Shown here: piece by piece, positions 7,665 to 14,763 of the stretch
Numbering within the stretch: position 1 is the first letter of the stretch
Layout of the letters: the number at the start of each line of letters is the position of its first letter
Source: an uncultured Eubacteriales bacterium
GTDB lineage: Bacteria > Bacillota > Clostridia > Christensenellales > UBA1242
Direction of reading: 5' to 3'
DNA: 26,240 bases
Assembly (NCBI GenBank): GCA_902796635.1
Contig: CADBPU010000109.1
Location: 1-26,240, forward strand
Notes under the pieces: generated by a model
The model's database searches: none
Told to the model about the DNA's origin: nothing
Seen by the model: the letters and a program-made list of their open reading frames with translations, nothing else
Program-made: the position numbers and the translations under genes

Positions 7665-8264
7665 TTGGAGCATTATTTTATAGCAAAGCAACATAATGAA
7701 ACTGATTTTTTTAATTTTTCATGGCGATTTTTGGAACATGATTACACTTTCAAAAGTTGTGATGATATTTTTAGTAAAGATAATGTTGATTATGGTACTT
7801 TTGTTTTGTTAAAAACGATTGTAAAAAACAAGAAGTTATCTGGTAAAATTTTGGATATTGGTTGTGGCTACGGCGTGATTGGAATTGTACTTGGAAAAGT
7901 GTTTTCAAACTGTGAAATTACACAAACTGATGTCAACGAAACAGCAGTTATGCTTACTAAGGAAAATATCAAAATTAATAATGTAAAAAATATAAAAAAT
8001 GTATTTTTGTCAAATGCTTATGAAAATGTATATCAAAAGTTTGATTATATCGTCTCAAATCCACCAATCAAGGCAGGAAAAGACGTTTTACTTGAAATTT
8101 TGCTTGGTGCTTATGACAGATTAAATGATGGTGGAAGTTTAATTTTTGTCATAAAAAAGAAATTTGGCGAAGATAGTATTAGAAAAAAACTGCAACAAAA
8201 GTTTTCTTGTATTGAAATTTTGAAAAGAGATAGTGGATATTATATATTGGAAGCAAAAAAGTAG
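7665..8264 (+). CDS. Class I SAM methyltransferase, RsmC/YbxB-like
   Basis: A 199-residue protein with a Rossmann-type methyltransferase fold. SAM-binding motif I is DIGCGYGVIGIVLG (about residues 63-76). The acidic residue after strand 2 is in TQTDVNETAV, and the catalytic NPPIKAGK stretch is typical of guanine-N2 rRNA methyltransferases (RsmC/RlmG, B. subtilis YbxB). A role in methylating 16S rRNA G1207 is an inference from that motif. A TTG start is chosen because it follows a GGGGG site by four bases and gives the family N-terminus (M-x-HYF). No ATG lies nearby in frame. Confidence 0.85.
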   Translation: MEHYFIAKQHNETDFFNFSWRFLEHDYTFKSCDDIFSKDNVDYGTFVLLKTIVKNKKLSGKILDIGCGYGVIGIVLGKVFSNCEITQTDVNETAVMLTKENIKINNVKNIKNVFLSNAYENVYQKFDYIVSNPPIKAGKDVLLEILLGAYDRLNDGGSLIFVIKKKFGEDSIRKKLQQKFSCIEILKRDSGYYILEAKK

Positions 8265-8300
8265 CGTTTTAATATTATAATATTAAATTTAGGTTGAAAA

Positions 8301-8912
8301 ATGAAAACGATAACAAAAGTCCAAATTCAAAATAGTGATAAAAACCGTGTAAATCTCTATTTAGACGGAAAGTTTTTTTGTGGACTTGACCTGGAAACTG
8401 CTGTAAAAAATGGAATTAAAGTTGGAACAATTATAACGGAAGAACGGCTTGAAAATTTGCAGATTGAAAGTGAAAAACAAACTGCATATCAAAAAGTGCT
8501 AAAACTCATCAGCACAAGATACAAAACACAAAGAGAAGTAGAAAAATATTTATATGAAAAAGGTTATGTTGCTTCTGTTGTCTATTATGTTATTGATAAA
8601 TTAAACGAGTATCATTATATCGATGATGAAAGATATGTGCAATCGTTCATAAACAGTCATAAAAGCACTTGTGGTAAATTGAAAATAAAGCAACAACTTT
8701 TGCAAAAGGGTGTAAAAGAAAACATTATAAATAATGCCTTGGACGATGAAAACTTTGGACAAAATGACGAAATTAAGCGACTAGCTGAAAAGTACATGAA
8801 AAGTAAGGAAGATACAAAAGAAAATTATATAAAACTATTCAAATACTTGATGAATAAGGGCTTTGAGTATGATGAAATCAAAAGTGCTTTGAAACAAAAT
8901 GTTGAAGATTAA
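8301..8912 (+). CDS. recX: Regulatory protein RecX
   Basis: A 203-residue cytoplasmic protein built of three-helix RecX repeats. The anchor is LISTRYKTQREVEKYLYEKG followed by YHYIDDERYVQSFINS and GKLKIKQQLLQKGV, all characteristic of the family. RecX modulates RecA filaments. No recA gene is present in this window. The ATG lies 36 bases after the methyltransferase stop, with a weak AGGTTG upstream. Its last bases immediately precede the acpS ribosome-binding site. Confidence 0.93.
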   Translation: MKTITKVQIQNSDKNRVNLYLDGKFFCGLDLETAVKNGIKVGTIITEERLENLQIESEKQTAYQKVLKLISTRYKTQREVEKYLYEKGYVASVVYYVIDKLNEYHYIDDERYVQSFINSHKSTCGKLKIKQQLLQKGVKENIINNALDDENFGQNDEIKRLAEKYMKSKEDTKENYIKLFKYLMNKGFEYDEIKSALKQNVED

Positions 8913-8922
8913 GGAGATTTTT

Positions 8923-9285
8923 ATGCAAACAGGTGTTGACATAATAAAAATAAGTCGATTTGAAAAGCTTATGCAAGATGATAAATTTTTGAATAAATAT
9001 TATTCAAAAATTGAAACTGAATATATTAACAAAAAAAGCAATAAAATTGAGACTATTGCTGGACTTTATGCTGCAAAAGAAGCTGTGTTAAAAGCACTTG
9101 GAATTGGCATAGGCAGGGGACTAGATTTGAAAGAAATTGCTATAAATCATGACGATAATGGTGCACCATTTGTTGAAGTTGATGCAAAGATGCAATATTA
9201 TTTGAATGCAAAAGGTTGCTCGAATATTTCTGTTAGTATCTCTCATGACGGAGAATATGCTATTTCGTTTTGCGTAATAAACTAA
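8923..9285 (+). CDS. acpS: Holo-[acyl-carrier-protein] synthase
   Basis: A 120-residue phosphopantetheinyl transferase that moves 4'-phosphopantetheine from CoA to apo-ACP for fatty-acid synthesis. The magnesium-binding Asp6 lies in TGVDIIKI, and Glu53 lies in the YAAKEAVLKALG helix, the AcpS signature. The C-terminus has the VSISHDGEYA strand. The start at 8923 is chosen over an in-frame ATG at 8899 because AAGGAG lies directly before it and the family starts MxxGxDI. The recX stop overlaps the ribosome-binding site. In B. subtilis acpS lies near ndoAI-ndoA, and here too a mazF-type toxin gene follows. Confidence 0.95.
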   Translation: MQTGVDIIKISRFEKLMQDDKFLNKYYSKIETEYINKKSNKIETIAGLYAAKEAVLKALGIGIGRGLDLKEIAINHDDNGAPFVEVDAKMQYYLNAKGCSNISVSISHDGEYAISFCVIN

Positions 9286-9287
9286 AA

Positions 9288-9315
9288 TTTTTAATAGTAT
9301 TTAGACTATTAAAAA
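9288..9315. other. Perfect hairpin after acpS
   Basis: TTTTTAATAGT and ACTATTAAAAA are perfectly complementary over 11 bp around loop ATTTAG. There is no T-run after the stem in the acpS direction, so I do not call it a terminator; mRNA-end stabilisation is possible. Confidence 0.45.
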
Positions 9316-9354
9316 AACAAAAAAGTATATTTTGTAGAAATTTATACAACATAT

Positions 9355-9378
9355 AAAGGACAAAAGTGTCCTTTTTTT
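9355..9378 (+). terminator. Terminator of the tyrS-acpS operon
   Basis: The 8-bp stem AAAGGACA/TGTCCTTT with loop AAAG ends in a run of T. It separates acpS from the mazF module. Confidence 0.85.
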
Positions 9379-9407
9379 GATTATATAAATTTTTTTTGGA
9401 GATTATT

Positions 9408-9629
9408 ATGAAAGATTTTATAAAACTAGCGCAAAGCTATTCCTTGATTGATATGAACAGAAATCATGTTTTTTGTCATAGTATAGATAAGGAAAAATAT
9501 AAAATACTATGTGAGAATTTTTTTCATGATGAAAATGTAAAAGCAAAATATATAAAAATTGCAGAAGAAAACAATGTTTTCTCAAATCAAAGTGAAAATA
9601 TTTTTTTACATTGGCTAAATTTGGAGTGA
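9408..9629 (+). CDS. 73-aa ORF in the antitoxin position upstream of mazF; unrecognised
   Basis: I do not recognise this protein. It is 73 residues long, helix-rich in appearance, begins MKDFIKLAQSYSLIDMN and ends FLHWLNLE. It does not read like the ribbon-helix-helix EndoAI/MazE antitoxins that normally precede this toxin type, since there is no N-terminal basic strand with an R-S-E-x-I helix. The ATG at 9408 has GGAG six bases upstream. The stop is one base from the mazF start, an organisation typical of toxin-antitoxin pairs. A new antitoxin type is a plausible inference; an unrelated or decayed ORF cannot be excluded. No promoter was found in the 29 bases between the upstream terminator and the start, except AT-rich sequence (TATATAAAT). 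Confidence 0.7.
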   Translation: MKDFIKLAQSYSLIDMNRNHVFCHSIDKEKYKILCENFFHDENVKAKYIKIAEENNVFSNQSENIFLHWLNLE

Positions 9630-9630
9630 T

Positions 9631-9969
9631 ATGGTAAAAAGAGGAGAAATTTATTTTGCTGATTTAAGCCCTGTTGTTGGTAGTGAACAGGGTGGTGTTA
9701 GGCCTGTTTTGGTGATACAAAATGATATTGGCAATAAATATTCTCCAACAGTTATTGCAGCTGCAATAACAAGTCAACTATCAAAAACAAAACTTCCAAC
9801 TCACATAGAAATTGAGCAAACATCTGGTCTTCCAAAAAACTCAGTTGTTCTTTTAGAACAAATAAGAACAATAGACAAACGCAGATTGAAAGAAAAAATT
9901 TGTGAATTACCACCTATAAAAATGAGTGAAATTAATCAAGCACTCTTAGTTAGTCTGGGCTTTTTTTAG
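9631..9969 (+). CDS. mazF: MazF/EndoA (PemK-family) mRNA interferase toxin
   Basis: A 112-residue endoribonuclease of the Firmicutes EndoA/NdoA type, which cuts single-stranded mRNA at short motifs such as UACAU in B. subtilis. It shows KRGEIYFADLSPVVGSEQGG, then GVRPVLVIQND with the catalytic Arg. AAITSQ supplies the catalytic Thr/Ser region, followed by KLPTHIEI and SVVLLEQIRTIDKRRL. All conserved blocks are intact and the length is normal, so it should be active. GGAG precedes the ATG by four bases. It is preceded one base away by the 73-aa ORF, which would be the expected antitoxin. No clear terminator follows. Confidence 0.95.
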   Translation: MVKRGEIYFADLSPVVGSEQGGVRPVLVIQNDIGNKYSPTVIAAAITSQLSKTKLPTHIEIEQTSGLPKNSVVLLEQIRTIDKRRLKEKICELPPIKMSEINQALLVSLGFF

Positions 9970-10006
9970 TAAAAAAACAAATTTGAAAAAATTTTGAAAA
10001 AGGGTA

Positions 10007-10035
10007 TTGACATATTCTCCAATGAGTGATATATT
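10007..10035 (+). promoter_or_regulatory. Promoter of the 229-aa membrane protein gene
   Basis: TTGACA (10007-10012), a 17-bp spacer and TATATT (10030-10035) lie about 28 bases before the ATG at 10064. Confidence 0.75.
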
Positions 10036-10063
10036 ATATTAGAAATAAATGGAGGATTTGTTT

Positions 10064-10753
10064 ATGGCAAATAAGCAAACAGATAAAAAACCAGTTAGTG
10101 AAGCAAAGCAAATTAGACGTGCAAAAGCAAGAATTGGTGTTGGTGCAGTTTTAGCCACAGCAGCAGTTGGTCTTTCAATAGCAACGGCTTTTGGATTTTT
10201 AGTTGATTCAGTTGTTTGGTTGGCTTCTGGTCTTGTATTACTTCCAGCAGGTGCAGGATTAACTATACCAAGTTTTAGAAAATTAAAAACTTTGAATAAA
10301 TCAAAACAAGTATCAAATAATGAAAATTTGGTTGAAAAACAAGTTCAAGCCATTGAAGAAAAAGAGAAAGTTGATGTTGTAAAAAAAGCAAAAGTTGAAG
10401 TTAAAGAATCAAAAAATTTTATGGATAATTATAGACTTAGAACAAACAATTTAGAAAATCAAAAAAATTATTTTGCAATTTATGAAGAAGATGGAAAAAC
10501 ATTAAAACAAGATAATGGCAAAAACATGGCTTTTCAAATTTCTGGTGATAATGATTATATCAAACATTTATACCAATTTATCAGTCAAGCAGAATCTAGC
10601 AATTGTGTAGTAGTTGTTTGTGATGATGAAGGAAAGAAAAATACACACTTCTTGTTCAAAGGTGAATATAGCAAGACTATGCCACAAGTTATTAATGAAA
10701 TAAATCAAATTTCAAAAAGTTTAAGACAAGAAGAACTTGTACCACAAGTTTAA
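10064..10753 (+). CDS. Two-helix membrane protein with cytoplasmic tail; unknown function
   Basis: A 229-residue protein I cannot place in a family. A basic N-terminus (residues 1-24) is followed by two adjacent hydrophobic helices (about 25-45 and 48-70, IGVGAVLATAAVGLS and VVWLASGLVLLPAGAG). A charged Lys/Glu-rich linker then leads to a compact C-terminal domain. That domain (about 125-225) has alternating strands such as YFAIYEEDGKTL, FQISGDND and CVVVVCDDEG. Both ends are predicted to be cytoplasmic. The ATG at 10064 is chosen because GGAGG precedes it by eight bases; the upstream ATG at 10049 has its ribosome-binding site downstream. It has its own promoter and terminator. The sensory or scaffold nature of the tail is unknown. 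Confidence 0.8.
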   Translation: MANKQTDKKPVSEAKQIRRAKARIGVGAVLATAAVGLSIATAFGFLVDSVVWLASGLVLLPAGAGLTIPSFRKLKTLNKSKQVSNNENLVEKQVQAIEEKEKVDVVKKAKVEVKESKNFMDNYRLRTNNLENQKNYFAIYEEDGKTLKQDNGKNMAFQISGDNDYIKHLYQFISQAESSNCVVVVCDDEGKKNTHFLFKGEYSKTMPQVINEINQISKSLRQEELVPQV

Positions 10754-10755
10754 TC

Positions 10756-10782
10756 AAAACTCAGCAAACGCTGAGTTTTTTT
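10756..10782 (+). terminator. Terminator of the 229-aa membrane protein gene
   Basis: The stem AAAACTCAGC/GCTGAGTTTT with loop AAAC ends in seven T, directly after the stop codon. Confidence 0.88.
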
Positions 10783-10800
10783 GTGATAATAACAAATAAT

Positions 10801-10839
10801 AGTTTGTCAAAGTAATATTCATTTGACAAACTTTTTTTT
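10801..10839 (+). terminator. Second terminator-like hairpin, overlapping the lgt promoter
   Basis: An 11-bp perfect stem AGTTTGTCAAA/TTTGACAAACT (10801-10811 with 10822-10832) with a 10-base loop is followed by seven more T. The 3' arm contains the TTGACA of the lgt promoter. Confidence 0.65.
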
Positions 10840-10850
10840 AATAATATAAT
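10823..10850 (+). promoter_or_regulatory. lgt promoter placing the transcript start at or next to the ATG
   Basis: TTGACA (10823-10828), a 16-bp spacer and TATAAT (10845-10850) are full consensus. A start point about seven bases past the -10 box falls at 10857-10858, that is, on the lgt ATG. This suggests a leaderless mRNA. Confidence 0.65.
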
Positions 10851-10857
10851 TATAAGT

Positions 10858-11712
10858 ATGAATAATCTTTTTTGGATAAGTGGTTTCACAATTTTTGGAT
10901 TAGAGATAAAATTCTATGGCATTTTAATGGCTGTTGCTTTTGCTGTAGGTTTTATTTTGGTTATGAGATATGCCAAACAAAAGGGATATAGTGAAAATTT
11001 GCCATTTGATTTATTGCTTATTGTTTTTCCAAGTGCTATTGTTGGTGCAAGACTTAACTATGTTTTGTTTACATTAAGTGAAAGAAGTTGGACATTTGTT
11101 GAAGTTCTGCAAATTTGGCATGGTGGACTGATGATTTATGGTGGCATACTTTTTGCAGTGATTGCCATTTGCATTTATTGTGCCATAAAAAAACTTAATG
11201 TTTTCAAAATATTTGATTTGATAGTACCAGTTTTGATATTAGGCCAAGCAATAGGGCGTTGGGGCAACTTTTTTAATCAAGAAGCATACGGCTCACTCAT
11301 CACAAATCCATCGTTACAATGGTTCCCTTTTGGAGTTTATATAGAAAGTTCACATTTTACAACAAATGCAGCAGAACAAGTGCAAAATTTTTATGGAATG
11401 GCTGTTGAAGGTGCATGGTTTAATGCTACATTTTTTTATGAAAGTATTTGGTGTTTGGGCGGATTTTTCTTGCTTTACTTCTTGCTCAAAAAGACAAAAA
11501 TAACTGGTCTATGCACTGCAACATATTTAGCATATTATGGTTTTGAAAGATTTTTTGTTGAAATGCTACGTACAGACTCGCTATATATTGGTAGTTTGAG
11601 AGTTAGTGTGCTTATTAGTGGAATAATATTTTTGATTGGCGCAAGTTATTTAGTTTATCTATCGGTTTTGCACATAAAAAACAAAAAGTCAAAGGTTGAA
11701 AAAAAAGAATAA
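10858..11712 (+). CDS. lgt: Prolipoprotein diacylglyceryl transferase
   Basis: A 284-residue polytopic membrane enzyme that transfers diacylglycerol from phosphatidylglycerol to the lipobox cysteine of prolipoproteins, such as the ABC lipoprotein at 2465-3478. The signature GRWGNFFNQEAYG is at 133-145, with WHGGLMIYGG (88-96) and FYGILMAVAF (19-28) in their usual places. About seven hydrophobic helices fit the family. The ATG at 10858 is fixed by the first-domain alignment, because the next Met (M24) is inside a helix. No Shine-Dalgarno precedes the ATG, which together with the promoter position points to leaderless translation. It heads a group with a membrane protein and a DivIVA-like protein. 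Confidence 0.96.
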   Translation: MNNLFWISGFTIFGLEIKFYGILMAVAFAVGFILVMRYAKQKGYSENLPFDLLLIVFPSAIVGARLNYVLFTLSERSWTFVEVLQIWHGGLMIYGGILFAVIAICIYCAIKKLNVFKIFDLIVPVLILGQAIGRWGNFFNQEAYGSLITNPSLQWFPFGVYIESSHFTTNAAEQVQNFYGMAVEGAWFNATFFYESIWCLGGFFLLYFLLKKTKITGLCTATYLAYYGFERFFVEMLRTDSLYIGSLRVSVLISGIIFLIGASYLVYLSVLHIKNKKSKVEKKE

Positions 11713-11749
11713 AGACTAAATTTTGCCCTTTTGTTTATAATAGTTTTAT

Positions 11750-12223
11750 ATGAAAAAAGAGCGAAATTTATTGATTTTGATTACTGTTCTTTTGATAGCA
11801 TATTTTGTTATGCTATTTTTTGTGCCATGGTTTGGAGATGAGTGGCTTGCTTCTGCATTGTATTTTTTGAGTGTTTATATGTTCATAAAGGCATATTATT
11901 TTAGAAGTGATAGTTCTTTGTTTTTTGCTCTTGTCTTTTTGCAAAGTTCAGTTCTTATGTTAGAATCTGTCAAAAGTAATTTCAGCCTATTTCAGTTATC
12001 CACAATTTTTAATTTACTTATAACTATTGCTTTTTTTGTTGATTATTTGGTGTTTAGGAGCAAATTTTTGTTTTATTCATTTTTGACAAATTTTTTCACA
12101 TCTTTACCAATTTTCTTGTATGCTTTTAATTGCATAAGTTTAGTTTTTTTGATATTATTACTTTGTGGAGTTTTGTTGCTTGTTTTGGCAACGATATTAA
12201 AGTGGAAATATGAAAAGATTTAA
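11750..12223 (+). CDS. Polytopic membrane protein of unknown function
   Basis: A 157-residue, very hydrophobic protein with about five predicted helices (near residues 7-27, 32-50, 58-72, 82-102 and 108-150). It ends in a short basic WKYEKI tail. I do not recognise the family. It starts 38 bases after lgt. No Shine-Dalgarno precedes the ATG. A TATAAT lies at 11736-11741, which would put a start point very near the ATG, but no -35 box is visible. Its last 14 bases overlap the DivIVA-like gene, so translation of the two is probably coupled. Confidence 0.75.
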   Translation: MKKERNLLILITVLLIAYFVMLFFVPWFGDEWLASALYFLSVYMFIKAYYFRSDSSLFFALVFLQSSVLMLESVKSNFSLFQLSTIFNLLITIAFFVDYLVFRSKFLFYSFLTNFFTSLPIFLYAFNCISLVFLILLLCGVLLLVLATILKWKYEKI

Positions 12224-13094
12224 GATAGTAAAAAATGGCTATGATACGGCAGAAATTGACGATTATTTGTTAAAACTCAATGAAGATTATGAGACCAAAT
12301 TTCGTGAACAAAAGATGAGAATAAACGACCTAAAAAGAGAAATTGCCGAAACAAAGGAACAACTCAATAGTTTTAAGGAAAAAAACAGTAATATTAGCGA
12401 TGCTTTGGTTGTTGCAGTAGAAACAGCAAAGCAGATAGAAAGCAGTAGCAAAAACATATATGAACTTGAAATAAAAAGAGTTAGAAGTTTGTATGACAAA
12501 TGGAAAAATTTTCTTGACGAACTGATGCAAAAATATCCACAACTTAGGTCTAAATACGACACAAAACTTTTGCTTGAAGTCTTTTCAAAAGATATTGACA
12601 AGATATTAAAGCAAAACAAAAAAACAATAGAGCAAAAAGAAGTAGTAGCATCAAATTTGAACGAAACCATTGGTTCAAACACAATAGGATTAAGAATGCT
12701 TATAAACAAAATGAGTAATGTGAATAGACCTATTGTTTCAAATTCAATTTCAAAAGCCGATACACCTATAATTAGGAACGAAAAACCTAGCGAAGAAACC
12801 CTTGCAAGACATCAAATTGAAAGTATGGCAATAGACGAACAAAAACGTCTTAAAGACCAAATAAAACCCATTGCTGATATGGAACTTGATAGTGATGAGA
12901 TGTATGAAAATTTGGTTGATAAATTTTTGAGCGATGATGATATGGAAACAAATGCATATTCAAAAACTTTGCTCGAAAAACAAAAAAATGATGGATTTGA
13001 CCTAAAAGAAGCCATCACTCCAACAGAAGATTTGGATGAAATTATGAGAAGTTTTAGTTTTTATCCAGAAAATGAAAAACGTAGCAAAAAATGA
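12210..13094 (+). CDS. DivIVA-like coiled-coil protein
   Basis: A 294-residue protein. Residues 4-60 read FKIVKNGYDTAEIDDYLLKLNEDY followed by a charged heptad-like stretch, resembling the N-terminal DivIVA/GpsB membrane-binding and coiled-coil module (GYDxxEVDxFL). The remainder has further helical segments up to about residue 150, then an acidic, poorly conserved tail ending in SFYPENEKRSKK. DivIVA-type proteins localise to septa or poles and recruit partners. A morphology or division role is inferred, and the tail suggests a divergent member. The start overlaps the upstream membrane protein gene by 14 bases. The stop is inside the terminator stem at 13086-13116. Confidence 0.75.
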   Translation: MKRFKIVKNGYDTAEIDDYLLKLNEDYETKFREQKMRINDLKREIAETKEQLNSFKEKNSNISDALVVAVETAKQIESSSKNIYELEIKRVRSLYDKWKNFLDELMQKYPQLRSKYDTKLLLEVFSKDIDKILKQNKKTIEQKEVVASNLNETIGSNTIGLRMLINKMSNVNRPIVSNSISKADTPIIRNEKPSEETLARHQIESMAIDEQKRLKDQIKPIADMELDSDEMYENLVDKFLSDDDMETNAYSKTLLEKQKNDGFDLKEAITPTEDLDEIMRSFSFYPENEKRSKK

Positions 13095-13116
13095 TTGCAA
13101 ATAGCAGTCATTTTTT
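13086..13116 (+). terminator. Terminator of the lgt-divIVA-like operon
   Basis: The stem AATGATTGC/GCAGTCATT (one wobble pair) with loop AAATA is followed by T6. The stop codon of the DivIVA-like gene lies in its 5' arm. Confidence 0.8.
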
Positions 13117-13220
13117 ATTGAAATAAAATTTAATTTACAAATTATATCATGTGATTGTTATATTATGACAAATGATTATAATAACTTACATATATTCATA
13201 TATATAATATTAATAATCGT

Positions 13221-13249
13221 TTGATTTTTTTTTGGAAACATAATACAAT
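13221..13249 (+). promoter_or_regulatory. Promoter of the frr operon
   Basis: TTGATT (13221-13226), a 17-bp spacer and TACAAT (13244-13249) lie 22 bases before the frr ATG. The upstream stretch from 13117 is very AT-rich and shows no gene. Confidence 0.65.
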
Positions 13250-13271
13250 ATATAAGTCAAAAGGAGATATT

Positions 13272-13841
13272 ATGGAATTTCAAAGCGAAAACGAATTGTA
13301 TAGTTATTTTAAGGAAGGTTTGAACAAGGTTGAAACTCATTTAGAAAATGAATATGCTTCAATAAGAGCAGGCAGAGCAAATCCAAAGATTTTGGATAGA
13401 GTTATGGTTAATTATTATGGCTGTATGACACCATTAAATCAAATGTCAAATATAACAGTACCAGACCCAAGATGCTTGCTTATCAATGTTTGGGATACAA
13501 GTGCATTTAAGGACGTCTTAAAGGCAATAAATGAAGCCAATTTGGGTCTTACGCCAAGCGATGATGGAAAGGCCATTAGACTAGTTTTCCCTGTTCCAAC
13601 AGAAGAAAGAAGAAAAGAACTTGTAAAACAAGCAAAAGCATTGCTTGAAGAAGCCAAAGTTTCTATGAGAAATGAGAGAAGAGAAGCAATGGACTCAATC
13701 AAAAAGATGAAAACAAACAATCTTTTGACAGAAGATTCACAAAAATTGGCTGAAAAAGAAGTTCAAAATATTTTGGATAAGAGAACAAAAGAATTAGATG
13801 AGCTCTTTGCAGAAAAAGAAAAGGAAATAATGTCTGTATAA
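13272..13841 (+). CDS. frr: Ribosome recycling factor
   Basis: A 189-residue factor that, with EF-G, splits the post-termination ribosome. ASIRAGRANPKILDRVMVNYYG opens the three-helix bundle, followed by the domain II start TPLNQMSNITVPDPR and the C-terminal helix ending DELFAEKEKEIMSV. All match RRF at normal length (about 185). I chose the ATG at 13272, directly after AAGGAG, over an in-frame ATG at 13221 that overlaps the promoter. pyrH, tsf and rpsB, its usual partners upstream, are absent; frr has its own promoter. Its TAA overlaps the next ATG by one base. Confidence 0.97.
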   Translation: MEFQSENELYSYFKEGLNKVETHLENEYASIRAGRANPKILDRVMVNYYGCMTPLNQMSNITVPDPRCLLINVWDTSAFKDVLKAINEANLGLTPSDDGKAIRLVFPVPTEERRKELVKQAKALLEEAKVSMRNERREAMDSIKKMKTNNLLTEDSQKLAEKEVQNILDKRTKELDELFAEKEKEIMSV

Positions 13842-14032
13842 TGAATTTGGAAAATTATATTGGTTATCCAATAGAATATGTAAAAAAAGAACTTGATAAA
13901 TTATCAAAAAAATATGTGATAAAAGAAAGTAGCGATATACAAAAGAAGTACGACACCATTTTGGTTGTAAAAATAACCGAAAAAGATAATGTCGTTGAGA
14001 TTATAACAGACAAGTTTTTGCTTGATATATGA
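13841..14032 (+). CDS. 63-aa protein between frr and uppS; unknown
   Basis: An unrecognised small protein (MNLENYIGYPIEYVKKEL at the start). The first half has the rhythm of a PASTA-like or similar alpha/beta unit (IGYPxEYVKKELDKL, then a KYVIKESSD strand), and the second half is two strands. This is only a pattern resemblance. The start overlaps the frr stop (TAATG), and its TGA overlaps the GAGG site used by uppS. The gene is therefore embedded in a tightly coupled operon, which argues that it is real. Confidence 0.75.
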   Translation: MNLENYIGYPIEYVKKELDKLSKKYVIKESSDIQKKYDTILVVKITEKDNVVEIITDKFLLDI

Positions 14033-14038
14033 GGTTGT

Positions 14039-14761
14039 ATGAGACTATTTTCAAAAAGAGAAAAGATAAACAAAAACAGATTGCCAGAGTGTGTTGCTTT
14101 TATTATTGATGGCAATGGTAGATGGGCGCAAAAAAGAGGTTTGCCAAGAATGCTTGGGCATAGAGCAGGCATTGATGCAGTTAAAAAGATCATTGATTAT
14201 GCCGAAGAAATTGGATTAAAACAAATTTTGTTTTATTGTTTTTCAACTGAAAATTGGAATAGACCAAAACAAGAAGTTGATGGTCTTTTTGAATTATTTA
14301 GAGAATTTGTAAACAAACAAGCAAAAGAATATCTCAATCGTGGTTTTATGTTCAAACTTGTGGGTGATAAATCAAAAATACCACAGGATATAGTTGAAAA
14401 AGTAGAAGAAATAGAAGAAAAGACAAAAGATTGCCAAAAGATGAAAGTTGGTCTTTGCATCAATTATGGTGGCAAATTTGATATAATCAATGCTGTAAAT
14501 AATATAATTAAAGACGGACAGAAAGAAGTTGATGAAGATACTTTTGAAAAGTATTTGCTTACAAAAGATTTCAAAAATCCAGATTTGATTATAAGAACAA
14601 GTGGAGAGCAGAGAATAAGCAATTTTTTGCTTTATCAAATGGCATATAGTGAATTATATTTTACACATACATTTTGGCCAGATTTTGATAGAAAATGTTT
14701 AGATTTGGCAATAATAGATTATCAAAAGAGAAATAGGCGCTTTGGCGCTATTAAGGAGTAA
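14039..14761 (+). CDS. uppS: Isoprenyl transferase (undecaprenyl diphosphate synthase)
   Basis: A 240-residue cis-prenyltransferase that makes the C55 lipid carrier for cell-wall synthesis from isopentenyl and farnesyl diphosphates. FIIDGNGRWAQKRG has catalytic Asp24 and the pyrophosphate-binding Gly/Arg pattern, followed by LGHRAG. The middle has FYCFSTENWNRP, and the C-terminal part has LIIRTSGEQRISNFLLYQ and ELYFTHTFWPDF, the second substrate-binding region. Length is normal. GAGG precedes the ATG, which lies six bases after the previous stop. Confidence 0.97.
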   Translation: MRLFSKREKINKNRLPECVAFIIDGNGRWAQKRGLPRMLGHRAGIDAVKKIIDYAEEIGLKQILFYCFSTENWNRPKQEVDGLFELFREFVNKQAKEYLNRGFMFKLVGDKSKIPQDIVEKVEEIEEKTKDCQKMKVGLCINYGGKFDIINAVNNIIKDGQKEVDEDTFEKYLLTKDFKNPDLIIRTSGEQRISNFLLYQMAYSELYFTHTFWPDFDRKCLDLAIIDYQKRNRRFGAIKE

Positions 14762-14763
14762 AT

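Noticed and set aside
9288..9315. Terminator of acpS
   Set aside because: The hairpin is followed by A-rich, not T-rich, sequence. The true terminator is at 9355-9378.
13221..13271. N-terminal extension of RRF from an upstream ATG
   Set aside because: It overlaps the promoter, and the AAGGAG site belongs to the ATG at 13272.
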